53,302 bases of DNA from Streptomyces sp. ISL-36 (GTDB lineage: Bacteria; Actinomycetota; Actinomycetes; Streptomycetales; Streptomycetaceae), in contig NZ_JAGGOS010000025.1 in the NCBI RefSeq assembly GCF_018614205.1, forward strand, positions 1-53,302, written 5' to 3'. Position numbers and translations under genes: made by a program. A model generated the notes under the pieces. The model made no database searches. It was not told where the DNA came from and worked only from the letters and a program-made list of their open reading frames with translations. The stretch's first letter is position 1, and each line of letters opens with the position of its first letter. Below are positions 37,791-46,382 of the stretch, in pieces.

Positions 37791-37824
37791 GGAAGGGCTC
37801 GCCGTCCTCGGACGGCGAGCCCTT
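37791..37824. terminator. Perfect terminator hairpin between cdsA and the convergent oxidoreductase
   Basis: A perfect 15-bp stem GAAGGGCTCGCCGTC (37791-37805) with its complement at 37810-37824 and loop CTCG. It serves both convergent genes. Confidence 0.9.
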
Positions 37825-37847
37825 CGTCGTCTTCCGGGGGCCTGCGG

Positions 37848-39416
37848 TCATCTCCGTCGGAGCAGGCGGCCGCGCAGAGCCGCCCGGGCCGCGTTGGCGC
37901 CGGGCGCGCCGTGCACCCCGCCGCCCGGGTGCGCCGAGGCCGACGCCAGGTACAGGCCCCTGACCGGGGTCTCCGGGCGGCCGGTGCCAGGGGTGGGGCG
38001 GAACACCAGCTGCTGGTGCAGCGAGGCCGTACCGCCGTTGATGGCACCATGCCGCAGATTCGCGTCCATCGCCTGCAGCGTCGGCGGGGCGAGGATCCGC
38101 CGGGCCAGGATGCGGTCGCGGAAGCCGGGCGCGTACCGCTCCACCTGCGCTTCGACGCGGTACGCCATCGCGTCCCGTTCCCGGGCGTCCCAGACGCCCG
38201 TGATGCCGTCGGGTCCCGCGTCGCCGCGGATGTTCTGGGGCAGGTGCGTGTACGCCCATGCCGACTCGGTCCCGGCCGGTGACCGCAGGGGATCCGAGGT
38301 GGTCATCTGGCCGAAGAGGGCGAACGGCTCCTCGGGGACGTACTCCATGGCGATCTGCGCGGCGAAGCGGGTCAGCCCGTCCACTCCGTCGGCCAGGTGG
38401 ACGGTGCCGGCGAGGGCCGCGGCATCGGCTGTCCACGGCACGGGGGAGTCGAGCGCCCAGTCGACCTTGAACGTGGCGAAGTCCCACTGGAAGCGCCGTA
38501 TGTCGCGCAGCAGCCGGTCGGGCAGGTGCTCCGGAGCGACCAGTCGGCCGTAGAGTGCCGGCGCCGACACATCGGCGAGGACCGCCCGGCGTGCGGGCAC
38601 CTCCTCCCCGCCCACCGTACGGACCGCCACCGCCCTGCCCTTCCGTACGACCACCGTCACGACCCGTTCCCCGCACCGCACCGCGCCACCGCGCGCGGCC
38701 AGACGGCGTACCAGGGCGTCGGTGAGCGCTCCGGCGCCGCCCACCGGCACCGGGAATCCGTGGCTCTGGCCGAGCATCGACATCAGCCAGCCGAAGCCTC
38801 CGCTGCCCGCCGCCTCGGGGGCCAGGTCGGCGTGGAGGGCGTTGCCCGCCAGCAGCAGACGTCCCCCCTCCCCGCGGAACTCCTCCTCGCCCAGGCGGCG
38901 CACCGGCAGCGACAGATTCCTCGCCAGCCGCAGCGCGGCGGACGGACGCAGGCGCGTGGCCAGACGCAGCGCCGGCAGGACGGGCGGGAAGGGGGTGAAC
39001 AGTGACCGCAGGATGTCCGGGCCGAGCCGCTCCCACAGGGCGCACATCCCCTGCCAGGCCTGTCCGTCGCCCGCGGCGAAGGCGTCGAGTCCCGCCGCGG
39101 TGACGTCGGTGTCCCGCGCGAGGACCGCGCAGCGGCCGTCCGGCAGGGGATGCGCCAGAACCCGGGGGGCGTGGCTCCAGCGCAGGCCGTGGCGGCCCAG
39201 ATCGAGGCGGGCGAGCACGGGGGAGGCGGCGGCCAGGGGGTAGAAGGCGCTGAAGAGGTCACTGATGTAGTCGGGGTGGACGCCCCGGTCGCTGCGCACC
39301 GCCCCGCCCGGTCCGGGCTGTTCCTCCAGCACCTCGACGCTCCACCCGGCGTCCGCGAGGAGGTTGGCGGCGACCAGGCCGTTGGGACCGGCTCCGATCA
39401 CCACGGCGTCGGGCAC
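37848..39416 (-). CDS. FAD-dependent oxidoreductase, phytoene desaturase-like
   Basis: 522 residues. The dinucleotide-binding motif VVIGAGPNGLVAANLLADAG then EVLEEQPGPGGAVRS marks an FAD-binding amine oxidase/phytoene-desaturase family enzyme. GFPVPVGGAGALTDALVRRL is the CrtI-like middle part; the C-terminus VRGLYLASASAHPGGGVHGA with PGANAARAAL is the second FAD contact. No carotenoid synthase gene is near, so the substrate is open. GTG 39416 lies three bases after the stop of the SRPBCC gene; the two are transcribed together leftward. Confidence 0.85.
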   Translation of the reverse strand: MPDAVVIGAGPNGLVAANLLADAGWSVEVLEEQPGPGGAVRSDRGVHPDYISDLFSAFYPLAAASPVLARLDLGRHGLRWSHAPRVLAHPLPDGRCAVLARDTDVTAAGLDAFAAGDGQAWQGMCALWERLGPDILRSLFTPFPPVLPALRLATRLRPSAALRLARNLSLPVRRLGEEEFRGEGGRLLLAGNALHADLAPEAAGSGGFGWLMSMLGQSHGFPVPVGGAGALTDALVRRLAARGGAVRCGERVVTVVVRKGRAVAVRTVGGEEVPARRAVLADVSAPALYGRLVAPEHLPDRLLRDIRRFQWDFATFKVDWALDSPVPWTADAAALAGTVHLADGVDGLTRFAAQIAMEYVPEEPFALFGQMTTSDPLRSPAGTESAWAYTHLPQNIRGDAGPDGITGVWDARERDAMAYRVEAQVERYAPGFRDRILARRILAPPTLQAMDANLRHGAINGGTASLHQQLVFRPTPGTGRPETPVRGLYLASASAHPGGGVHGAPGANAARAALRGRLLRRR

Positions 39417-39419
39417 CGG

Positions 39420-39896
39420 TCACACCGCCCGGGCCGCCGGAGTTCCGCCCGTCCGGGCCTCGTCGGGCCGGTCCTCGACGACCTGGGCCAGACGGGGGAG
39501 CATGCCCCGGTGCCGCAGCTGGATCGCCGCGTCGGACAGGGTGTTGTGCCACCGGCCGCCCAGGCCCCGCAGCGGATGCTCGTCACAGATGACCAGGGTC
39601 TCCTCGCCCCACGGGCGCACCTCGAGCGCGATGCGGGCGGTGCCGATGCCGCGGGCGGCGGCCTCCAGCTCCAGCTCGGCGCCCGGCGCGCAGCGGCGCA
39701 CGATCGTCTCGCCGCTGCCCGACCACGGGCCGATCCGGACCGTGTACCGCAGCCGGGCCCCCACCCGGGGCCAGTCGTCGTCCAGCGGCTGCGTGTCCGA
39801 GGTGCCCACCACCCAGTCGCTGTAGCGGGAAGGATCCGCGAGGACGGCCCAGACGGCCTCGGGGCTCCGGCGGATCAGCTGGTGTCGTACGGCCAT
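39420..39896 (-). CDS. SRPBCC (START/Bet v1-like) family protein
   Basis: 158 residues. RRSPEAVWAVLADPSRYSDW is the typical polyketide cyclase/dehydrase-like opening, followed by GARLRYTVRIGPWSG, ELEAAARGIGTARIALEV and a C-terminal helix RHRGMLPRLAQVVEDRP. These folds bind hydrophobic ligands. ATG 39896 has GGAGGA six bases upstream. Pairing with the desaturase-like enzyme suggests a shared lipid or isoprenoid ligand. Confidence 0.85.
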   Translation of the reverse strand: MAVRHQLIRRSPEAVWAVLADPSRYSDWVVGTSDTQPLDDDWPRVGARLRYTVRIGPWSGSGETIVRRCAPGAELELEAAARGIGTARIALEVRPWGEETLVICDEHPLRGLGGRWHNTLSDAAIQLRHRGMLPRLAQVVEDRPDEARTGGTPAARAV

Positions 39897-40125
39897 GGGT
39901 CCTCCGTAAGTTGTTAGTCGGCCCGGGAGGGCCGGGTGTGGCTTATGGGTTCTTGCCTTCAGTGGCTTCGCAGGAGTGGCCGCCCGGTTCTCCGGGGCGC
40001 CCTGGCTGCTGATTGAGATGTGCGCGCTGTGTGCGGTCGGTGGAGAGGTCGGGTCCTACGGGTCGTCAGGCGTGCGGATTCCCGCTTCCGCGCGATCCAT
40101 CCGCCCCTCTGCCTACCGTGGACCC

Positions 40126-41007
40126 ATGACCGGTGCTTCACCACTGCACGGCCGTACGGCGGTCGTCACGGGCGCCGCCCGCGGCGTGGGGGAGCAGGTC
40201 GCCCTGGCCCTCGCCCGCCGCGGAGCGCGGGTCGCCGTCGTGGGCCACGAGGAGGCCGAACTCGCCCGGGTGGCCGCCGGCTGCCGGGCGGCCGGGGGCG
40301 CGGCCCACCCCTGGCCGGCCGACGTGACCGACGAGCGGCGGATGACGGCCGTGGCCCGCGAGATCGGAGCGAGGCTGGGGCCGGTGTCGGTGGTCGTGGC
40401 CAACGCGGGGATCGTCGCCGGCGGCCCGTTCGACCGGATGGACCCCGCCGTCTGGCGGCGGATCGTCGAGGTCAACCTGATGGGCAGCGCCGTCACCGCA
40501 CGCGTCCTCCTGCCCGCGCTGCTGGCGACCCACGGCTACTACCTGCAGATCTCCTCGCTCGCGGGCTTCGCCCCGTCACCCATGATGTCGGCGTACGCCG
40601 CGTCCAAGGCCGGCGCGGAGGCCTTCGCGTACGCCCTGCGGGCGGAGGTCGCCCACCGCGGGGTGGCGGTCGGGGTGGCACGGCTCACCTGGCACGACAC
40701 CGAGATGATCCGGGGGGCCGAGGAGCACCGGGTGATGCGCGAACTGCGCCACCACCTGCCCTGGCCGATGTCCCGGGTGTACGCCCTCGACGGGGTCGGC
40801 GAGCGGCTGGCGCGCGGCATCGAGCGCCGCCGCCCCCTCATCGGCCTCCCGCCCTGGATCGGCGCCGTCGGGGCGGCCCGCCCCCTGCTGCCGCGGCTGG
40901 TCACCCACCGCGCCCGGCACATCCTCTCCCGCCTCGACGAGGATGCCCTCGCCCCCACCGGCCTCCTGGGCCGTGGCGGCGCCGCGGACCGTGAGCGGCC
41001 GGCCTAG
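40126..41007 (+). CDS. Short-chain dehydrogenase/reductase
   Basis: 293 residues. The SDR motifs are TGAARGVGEQVALALARRGA (NAD(P) site), NAGIV, the catalytic Ser in QISSLAG and YAASKAG (Tyr-x3-Lys). The last 70 residues, with a hydrophobic IGAVGAARPLLPRLV stretch, are typical of SDRs acting on lipids. Divergent from the SRPBCC-desaturase pair. TACCGT at 40114-40119 ends six bases before ATG 40126 with no Shine-Dalgarno, so the transcript is probably leaderless. Confidence 0.88.
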   Translation: MTGASPLHGRTAVVTGAARGVGEQVALALARRGARVAVVGHEEAELARVAAGCRAAGGAAHPWPADVTDERRMTAVAREIGARLGPVSVVVANAGIVAGGPFDRMDPAVWRRIVEVNLMGSAVTARVLLPALLATHGYYLQISSLAGFAPSPMMSAYAASKAGAEAFAYALRAEVAHRGVAVGVARLTWHDTEMIRGAEEHRVMRELRHHLPWPMSRVYALDGVGERLARGIERRRPLIGLPPWIGAVGAARPLLPRLVTHRARHILSRLDEDALAPTGLLGRGGAADRERPA

Positions 41008-41394
41008 GTGCCAGGACGTCTGGCCGGTCCAGGCCGCGCCCGGACGCCCCGCCCGGCCCAGGCCGCGCCCGGAACGCCGGGCCGTGCCCAGGCCCGCCCC
41101 GGAACGTCCCGCCCGGCCCAGCCGTGGCCCGAATGTCTCGCCCGGTCCTGGTCCGCCGGATGGACCCAAGGGCGGCACTCCCGCCGCGGCGAGGAGACAC
41201 CCGGCGAAAAGACCAGGTCACCGCTGCTCACGCCGACACCGCCGGCCCCTCAGGGGGCCTTCAGGAGTCGTCCGGACCGCCCGCCGCGATGACCGATCCG
41301 GTGAATCAGCGCGACACGCCACGCGTGATCACCCATTGTGGATATATGACTACTGTCCGCAATCCCTTCCTCATCTGACACCCCGGAGGATGCA
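41008..41394. other. 387-bp intergenic region with tandem repeats, upstream of the DUF3662-MinD gene
   Basis: Its left half is the 30-bp repeat array at 41014-41160. The right half is clearly less GC-rich: TTGTGGATATATGACTACTG (about 41336-41355) is AT-rich and is a likely promoter region, with GATATA or TATGAC as -10-like hexamers. GGAGGA at 41385-41390 is the ribosome site of the next gene. Confidence 0.55.
41014..41160. repeat. Five imperfect ~30-bp tandem repeats
   Basis: Units begin at 41014, 41042, 41071, 41101 and 41131, of 28, 29, 30, 30 and 30 bp, each opening GGA(A)CGyC or a variant and ending in a CCCAGGCCGCGCCC-like block. The last unit is the most diverged. Open frames cross it on both strands but show no start with a ribosome site. 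Confidence 0.75.
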
Positions 41395-43725
41395 GTGGGG
41401 ACGCTGAACAAGATCGAACAGTGCTTCGAGGTATTGGTCAACGGCACCTTCGCCAAGGTCTTCAAATCCGCGGTCCAGCCCATGGAGTTCATCGGCGCTC
41501 TGAGGCGTGAGTGCGACATCAACGCCAGGATCTGGAACCGCGACTGCACCATCGCGCCCAACGGCTTCATCGTCGAGCTCAGCCCCGGCGATCACGAACT
41601 GCAGAGCGCGTGCCTGCTCATGCTCGGTGAGGAGCTGGTCCAAAAGCTCCGCGAATACGCCGATCAGCAGCGGTATTCGTTCGTAGGTCCGCTGAAGGTG
41701 CAGTTGCAGCGAGCGGAGAACCTGAAGGCCGGGCAGTTTCGCGTGCGCAGCCGACTCGAGGTCCCGCCCGAGGTCGAGCACACCCTCCGAGCCACTCGGC
41801 ACTACCGCGCCACCTACGCGCCGTCGGCCGGCCTCGGCGACGGCGGGGCCCCGCCCTGGCAGCCGCCGCCGCCCGTCCGGCGCGGGGACAAGCAGGTCCT
41901 GACCGTGGACCAGTTCATATCCTTCGGCCTGACGTTCGCCGAGGACGGCACACTCGTCCGCGCGGACCCGCCGAGCCCTCTCACCGCGTCGCCCGGGCCG
42001 CTCCGCCTCGTGGAGCCCATGACGGACCGCGCGGGGGTGGCCGTTCTGCCTCGGTCCGGTCGCGCACTGCGTGCCCTCCCCTCCTCGCACGGCGTGCCTC
42101 CCGCGCTCGATCCCGCGGCAGGCCACGCACCCCGCCCCGGGCGTGGTGTCGACCGCCGGCAGGTCATCGGCTCGTCCGAGCCTCCGGTCAGGAGATCCGC
42201 CGCAGGGCAACCGCCGGTCGCTCCCGCCTCCTCCGGCGGTCTCCGCCGCGCGGAAGCCTCACGTCATGGGCCCGGCAAGCAGACCCCACTGCCGGCCGGA
42301 GAGCACCGCCGTCGCCACGCCGCCGACCCGGTGCCCGACGGAACCCTCAACACTTCGAAAGGACTCACCGTGACGAACGATCGCGACACCTCCGTCGACG
42401 GTCCAGCACCCGACAGGAGACGAAACGGCTCCGACGGACCCGACCCGGCGCAGGCTGCCTCGTGCGCCGCCGACGAGCCCCAGGGCGCCGTTCCGACGGA
42501 AGCCGGGACCGACACGCGGTACGCCGACGAGACCCCGCCGCCGCACGGCCCGGCGGAGTACCACGCCCCGGTGCCCGCGATGCACGGCCTCGGTGCAGAG
42601 CTGCAGCCCCTGTCCACCCCCTACGCCCCGCGGGGGCAGGCGCCGTACGGCGCTCCTGGAATGCCGCCGTACTACGGCCCGCCGGCTCACCAGAATCCGC
42701 CCCCCTGGGCGGGAGCGGACCGAGGGGGCCGTGGCGGGACTCTGGGCCGCAGCGCCGCGGTCGAGCTCTCCTCCGACCGTCTGCTGCGCAGTCGGCCCGG
42801 CGACCGCCGCGGCCTCAGCCGGTTGCGCATCGGCGGCAGGAGCGCGGAACGGGAGCGCCAGCAGAAGCTGGCCATCCTCCGCACGCCGGTGATGCAGTGC
42901 CACAAGATCGCCGTCATCAGCCTCAAGGGCGGAGTGGGCAAGACGACCACCACGACCGCACTGGGAGCGACGCTCGCCACCGAGCGCCAGGACCGGGTCG
43001 TCGCGATCGACGCCAATCCGGACGCGGGGACGCTCAGCCGGCGGGTGCGCTGCGAGACCGGCGCCACCATCCGCGACCTCGTCGCCGAGATCCCGAACAT
43101 CGACAACTACATGGCCGTACGGCGCTTCACCTCCCAGTCCCCGAGCGGACTGGAGATCCTCGCCAACGAGGCGGACCCCGCGCTCTCCACGGCGTTCAAC
43201 GACGAGGACTACCGACAGGTGGTCGGCTGCCTCGGACAGCACTACCCGCTCATCCTGACCGACTCCGGGACCGGCCTGCTGCACAGCGCCATGCGGGGCA
43301 TCCTGGACTTCGCGGACCAGCTGATCGTGGTCGCCACGCCCAGCGTGGACGGTGCCACCAGCGCCAGCACGACCCTGGACTGGCTCAGCGCGCACCACTA
43401 CGACGACCTCGTCCAGCGGAGCATCACCGTGATCTCCGAGGCCCGCGGCAAGAGCAAGATGGTCCGGGTGAACGACGTCGTGGACCACTTCCGCGCCCGC
43501 TGCCGGGGCGTGGTGATGATCCCGTTCGACGAGCACCTCGCCACGGGCTCGGAGGTCGATCTGGAGCAGATGAAGCCACGGACCCGCGAGGCCTACTTCG
43601 ATCTGGCGACGCTGGTGGCGGCGGACTTCCCCCGCACCCAGCCCGAGGCGGTGAGCTGGGGCGCCTCCTACCCCCACTCGGGATACAACGCGGCCAGCAT
43701 GTTCGCCGCCCCCGCATGGGGCTGA
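41395..43725 (+). CDS. Fusion of FhaA-type N-terminal domain (DUF3662) with proline-rich linker and MinD/EspI-like ATPase
   Basis: 776 residues. Residues 1-130 are a good DUF3662 domain: [54 protein letters not shown] and [20 protein letters not shown]; in FhaA this precedes an FHA domain, which is absent here. A segment [20 protein letters not shown] is at about 164-184. Residues 200-325 have relaxed codon choice. A Pro/Tyr-rich stretch (about 380-445) follows, then a deviant-Walker MinD/ParA ATPase from about 500: [18 protein letters not shown] (Lys511), [25 protein letters not shown]. This half resembles type VII secretion EspI-like ATPases. An internal GTG at 42370 with AAAGGA six bases upstream could start a separate 451-residue ATPase. 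GTG 41395 has GGAGGA. No esx or ecc gene is near. Confidence 0.85.
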   Translation: MGTLNKIEQCFEVLVNGTFAKVFKSAVQPMEFIGALRRECDINARIWNRDCTIAPNGFIVELSPGDHELQSACLLMLGEELVQKLREYADQQRYSFVGPLKVQLQRAENLKAGQFRVRSRLEVPPEVEHTLRATRHYRATYAPSAGLGDGGAPPWQPPPPVRRGDKQVLTVDQFISFGLTFAEDGTLVRADPPSPLTASPGPLRLVEPMTDRAGVAVLPRSGRALRALPSSHGVPPALDPAAGHAPRPGRGVDRRQVIGSSEPPVRRSAAGQPPVAPASSGGLRRAEASRHGPGKQTPLPAGEHRRRHAADPVPDGTLNTSKGLTVTNDRDTSVDGPAPDRRRNGSDGPDPAQAASCAADEPQGAVPTEAGTDTRYADETPPPHGPAEYHAPVPAMHGLGAELQPLSTPYAPRGQAPYGAPGMPPYYGPPAHQNPPPWAGADRGGRGGTLGRSAAVELSSDRLLRSRPGDRRGLSRLRIGGRSAERERQQKLAILRTPVMQCHKIAVISLKGGVGKTTTTTALGATLATERQDRVVAIDANPDAGTLSRRVRCETGATIRDLVAEIPNIDNYMAVRRFTSQSPSGLEILANEADPALSTAFNDEDYRQVVGCLGQHYPLILTDSGTGLLHSAMRGILDFADQLIVVATPSVDGATSASTTLDWLSAHHYDDLVQRSITVISEARGKSKMVRVNDVVDHFRARCRGVVMIPFDEHLATGSEVDLEQMKPRTREAYFDLATLVAADFPRTQPEAVSWGASYPHSGYNAASMFAAPAWG
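42358..42372 (+). promoter_or_regulatory. Internal ribosome binding site and GTG start in the DUF3662-MinD gene
   Basis: AAAGGA (42358-42363), six bases, then GTG at 42370-42372, reading [11 protein letters not shown] in the same frame. It would make the ATPase half as an independent 451-residue protein. Confidence 0.55.
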
Positions 43726-43872
43726 TCCGTCACCGGAGCAGCGCTCACGACGCGGCATCGTCGACCCCGCGGATCTCCGGCGCCGCCCACGGCGCCTCGC
43801 GGACCGCGTGCGCCGGCCCGAGCGATTAGCCAGGTCACGGTGGCGAATCGCCGGGCCGTCCGCGGGCCGTTC

Positions 43873-43906
43873 GTGGGCCGTCCCCCAATGGCCGGGGGCG
43901 GCCCAC
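43873..43906 (+). terminator. Terminator hairpin after the DUF3662-MinD gene
   Basis: A 13-bp stem GTGGGCCGTCCCC (43873-43885) with GGGGGCGGCCCAC (43894-43906), one G-T pair, loop CAATGGCC. A CGGCCCACAA unit is repeated directly after it (43899 and 43909). Confidence 0.7.
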
Positions 43907-43988
43907 AACGGCCCACAACGGCCCGCGACGCCACCCCGCCGTCTTCGCCCCCCGGCCACGCGCGCGCGTCTGCGACACTGGTAGCACC

Positions 43989-45095
43989 ATGCCCAAGCCC
44001 GGAGAACTCACTTTCGTCGCGCCCCGCGGAGCCAAGAAGCCGCCGCGGCACCTTGCCGACCTCACGCCCGCCGAGCGCAAGGAGGCCGTCGCCGCGATCG
44101 GCGAGAAGCCGTTCCGCGCCAAGCAGCTGTCCACGCACTACTTCGCGCGGTACGCCCACGACCCCGCCGAGTGGACCGACATCCCCGCCGCCTCCCGCGA
44201 GAAGCTGCAGGGCGAGCTGCTGCCCGACCTGATGTCGGTGGTCCGCCACATCTCGTGCGACGACGACACCACCCGTAAGACCCTGTGGCGGCTGCACGAC
44301 GGCACGCTCGTCGAGTCCGTGCTCATGCGCTACCCGGACCGGGTCACCATGTGCATCTCCTCACAGGCCGGCTGCGGGATGAACTGCCCGTTCTGCGCCA
44401 CCGGCCAGGCCGGGCTCGACCGGAACCTGTCGACGGCCGAGATCGTGCACCAGATCGTCGACGGCATGCGCGCCCTGCGCGACGGCGAGGTGCCCGGAGG
44501 GCCGGCGCGGCTCAGCAACATCGTCTTCATGGGCATGGGTGAGCCGCTCGCCAACTACAAGCGCGTGGTCGGGGCCATCCGACGGCTCACCGACCCCGAG
44601 CCCGACGGCCTCGGCCTGTCGCAGCGCGGGATCACCGTCTCCACCGTCGGCCTCGTGCCCGCGATGCTCCGCTTCGCCGACGAGGGCTTCAAGTGCCGTC
44701 TCGCCGTCTCGCTGCACGCGCCCGACGACGAACTGCGCGACACCCTCGTGCCCGTCAACACCCGGTGGAAGGTCCGCGAGGTCCTCGACGCCGCCTGGGA
44801 GTACGCGGAGAAGTCCGGCCGCCGGATCTCCATCGAGTACGCCCTCATCCGGGACATCAACGACCAGGCGTGGCGCGGTGACCTCCTCGGACGGCTGCTC
44901 AAGGGGAAGAGGGTGCATGTGAACCTGATCCCGCTGAACCCGACCCCCGGGTCGAAGTGGACCGCCTCCCGCCCCGAGGACGAGAAGGCCTTCGTCGAGG
45001 CCATCGCCTCCCACGGCGTCCCCGTCACCGTGCGCGACACCCGGGGTCAGGAGATCGACGGTGCCTGTGGACAGCTGGCGGCCACCGAGCGCTGA
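43989..45095 (+). CDS. rlmN: Dual-specificity rRNA/tRNA (adenine-C2)-methyltransferase RlmN
   Basis: 368 residues. A radical SAM enzyme making m2A2503 in 23S rRNA and m2A37 in some tRNAs. The cluster motif CGMNCPFC has Cys129, 133 and 136; [20 protein letters not shown] and ISTVGLVP-like [17 protein letters not shown] follow; the methyl-carrying C-terminal cysteine is in [16 protein letters not shown] at 43974-43979 lies nine bases before ATG 43989 with no Shine-Dalgarno, so the leader is very short or absent. Confidence 0.97.
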   Translation: MPKPGELTFVAPRGAKKPPRHLADLTPAERKEAVAAIGEKPFRAKQLSTHYFARYAHDPAEWTDIPAASREKLQGELLPDLMSVVRHISCDDDTTRKTLWRLHDGTLVESVLMRYPDRVTMCISSQAGCGMNCPFCATGQAGLDRNLSTAEIVHQIVDGMRALRDGEVPGGPARLSNIVFMGMGEPLANYKRVVGAIRRLTDPEPDGLGLSQRGITVSTVGLVPAMLRFADEGFKCRLAVSLHAPDDELRDTLVPVNTRWKVREVLDAAWEYAEKSGRRISIEYALIRDINDQAWRGDLLGRLLKGKRVHVNLIPLNPTPGSKWTASRPEDEKAFVEAIASHGVPVTVRDTRGQEIDGACGQLAATER

Positions 45096-45130
45096 CCTTG
45101 TAGTCTGAGCTCGAACACATCTCCATATTC

Positions 45131-45226
45131 CGACAGGGGAGCGCCACAGCGCTGAGAGTGCGGTCATCGGACCGCAGACCCTCTGAACCTCGCCCAGGTC
45201 ATTCTGGGTAGGAAGTTCGGTCGCTA
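45131..45226 (+). promoter_or_regulatory. TPP (thiamin pyrophosphate) riboswitch
   Basis: The thi-box order is clear: GGGGAGCGC, then GCGCTGAGAGTGCGG (P2/J3-2 with CTGAGA), GACCCTCTGAACCTC, and GGTCATTCTGGGTAGGAAG. CTGAGA and the ACCCT-TGAACCT-GGGTA series are the TPP-contacting conserved parts. It lies 77 bases before thiB and is followed by a terminator-like hairpin, so TPP binding would reduce thiBPQ expression. Confidence 0.93.
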
Positions 45227-45239
45227 CTCGAGCTGTTGC

Positions 45240-45267
45240 GCCCTGCCCACCTTCGGGTGGGCAGGGC
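45240..45267 (+). terminator. UUCG-capped hairpin, expression platform of the TPP riboswitch
   Basis: A perfect 12-bp stem GCCCTGCCCACC (45240-45251) with GGTGGGCAGGGC (45256-45267) on a TTCG tetraloop, followed by TCTCTTCCT. It lies between the riboswitch and the thiB ribosome site (AGGAGG, 45291-45296). Confidence 0.8.
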
Positions 45268-45302
45268 CGCGTCTCTTCCTGGTCACACCCAGGAGGAATT
45301 CA

Positions 45303-46382
45303 GTGAACACCCAGAAGACGGCCGCGTGCGCGCTCGTCGCCGCGCTCGGCATCACCACGCTCGCCGCCTGCGGCGGGAGTGACAAGGGCGCGGAGAGCCG
45401 TGCGCCCAAGTCCGTGACCCTCGTCAGTCACGACTCGTTCAACGCCTCCAAGGAGGTCCTGGCGGAGTTCACCCAGAAGACCGGTTTCAAGGTGAACGTC
45501 CTCAAGAGCGGTGACGCGGGCGAGGCCGTCAACAAGGAGATCCTGACCAAGGGCTCCCCGCAGGGCGACGTCTTCTTCGGCGTCGACAACACCCTGCTCT
45601 CCCGCGCCCTCGACAACGGGATCTTCGTCCCGTACGAGGCGAAGGGCCTGGACCGGATCCCCGCCGAGCTGCGGGTCGACAAGGAGCACCGGGTCACCCC
45701 GATCGACTCCGGCGACATCTGCGTCAACTATGACAAGAAGTACTTCGCCGACAAGAAGCTCACCCCGCCGCAGAGCTTCGACGACCTGGCGAAGCCGGAG
45801 TACAAGAACCTGCTCGTCGTCGAGAACCCCGAGCGGTCCTCCCCGGGCCTCGGCTTCATGCTCGGTACGGCGGCGCGGTACGGCGACGCCGGCTGGCAGG
45901 ACTACTGGAAGAAGCTCAAGGCCAACGGCGTCAAGACCGTCGACAGCTGGGAGCTCGCCTACAACCAGGAGTTCTCCGGCTCCGCCGGCGGCAAGAAGGC
46001 CAAGGGGGACCGGCCGCTGGTCGTGTCGTACGCCTCCAGCCCCCCGGTCGAGGTCCTCTACTCCGAGCCGCAGCCGAAGGAGGCCCCCACGGGCGTCTCC
46101 ACCGGCACCTGCTTCCGGCAGACCGAGTTCGCGGGCCTGCTGAACGGGGCGAAGAACCCCGAGGGCGGCAAGTTGCTGATCGACTTCCTGATCTCCAAGA
46201 AGTTCCAGGACGACATGCCGCTGCAGATGTTCGTCAACCCGGTGACCGAGGACGCCACCCTTCCGGCGCTCTTCACCCAGCACGGTGTGGTGATCGACAA
46301 GCCGCAGACCATGGCACCCGCGAAGATCGCCGAGAAGCGTGACCAGTGGATCCAGCAGTGGTCGTCACTCGTCCTGAAGTAG
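45303..46382 (+). CDS. thiB: Thiamine ABC transporter substrate-binding lipoprotein ThiB
   Basis: 359 residues. A lipoprotein signal with the lipobox LAAC at about residues 20-23 (ITTLAACGGSDKG). VTLVSHDSFNASKEVLAEFT, GDAGEAVNKEILTKGSPQGD and VFFGVDNTLLSRALDNGIFV are the thiamine-binding-protein pattern; DSGDICVNYDKKYF follows. GTG 45303 has AGGAGG six bases upstream. Position behind the TPP riboswitch confirms the substrate class. Confidence 0.95.
   Translation: MNTQKTAACALVAALGITTLAACGGSDKGAESRAPKSVTLVSHDSFNASKEVLAEFTQKTGFKVNVLKSGDAGEAVNKEILTKGSPQGDVFFGVDNTLLSRALDNGIFVPYEAKGLDRIPAELRVDKEHRVTPIDSGDICVNYDKKYFADKKLTPPQSFDDLAKPEYKNLLVVENPERSSPGLGFMLGTAARYGDAGWQDYWKKLKANGVKTVDSWELAYNQEFSGSAGGKKAKGDRPLVVSYASSPPVEVLYSEPQPKEAPTGVSTGTCFRQTEFAGLLNGAKNPEGGKLLIDFLISKKFQDDMPLQMFVNPVTEDATLPALFTQHGVVIDKPQTMAPAKIAEKRDQWIQQWSSLVLK

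Noticed and set aside
40901..41221. Collagen-like Gly/Arg-rich minus-strand frame across the 30-bp repeats
   Set aside because: No ribosome site, and it overlaps the conserved SDR C-terminus antisense.
37848..43725. A mobile island in the less conserved region
   Set aside because: No integrase, transposase, tRNA, attachment repeats or marked drop in GC were seen.
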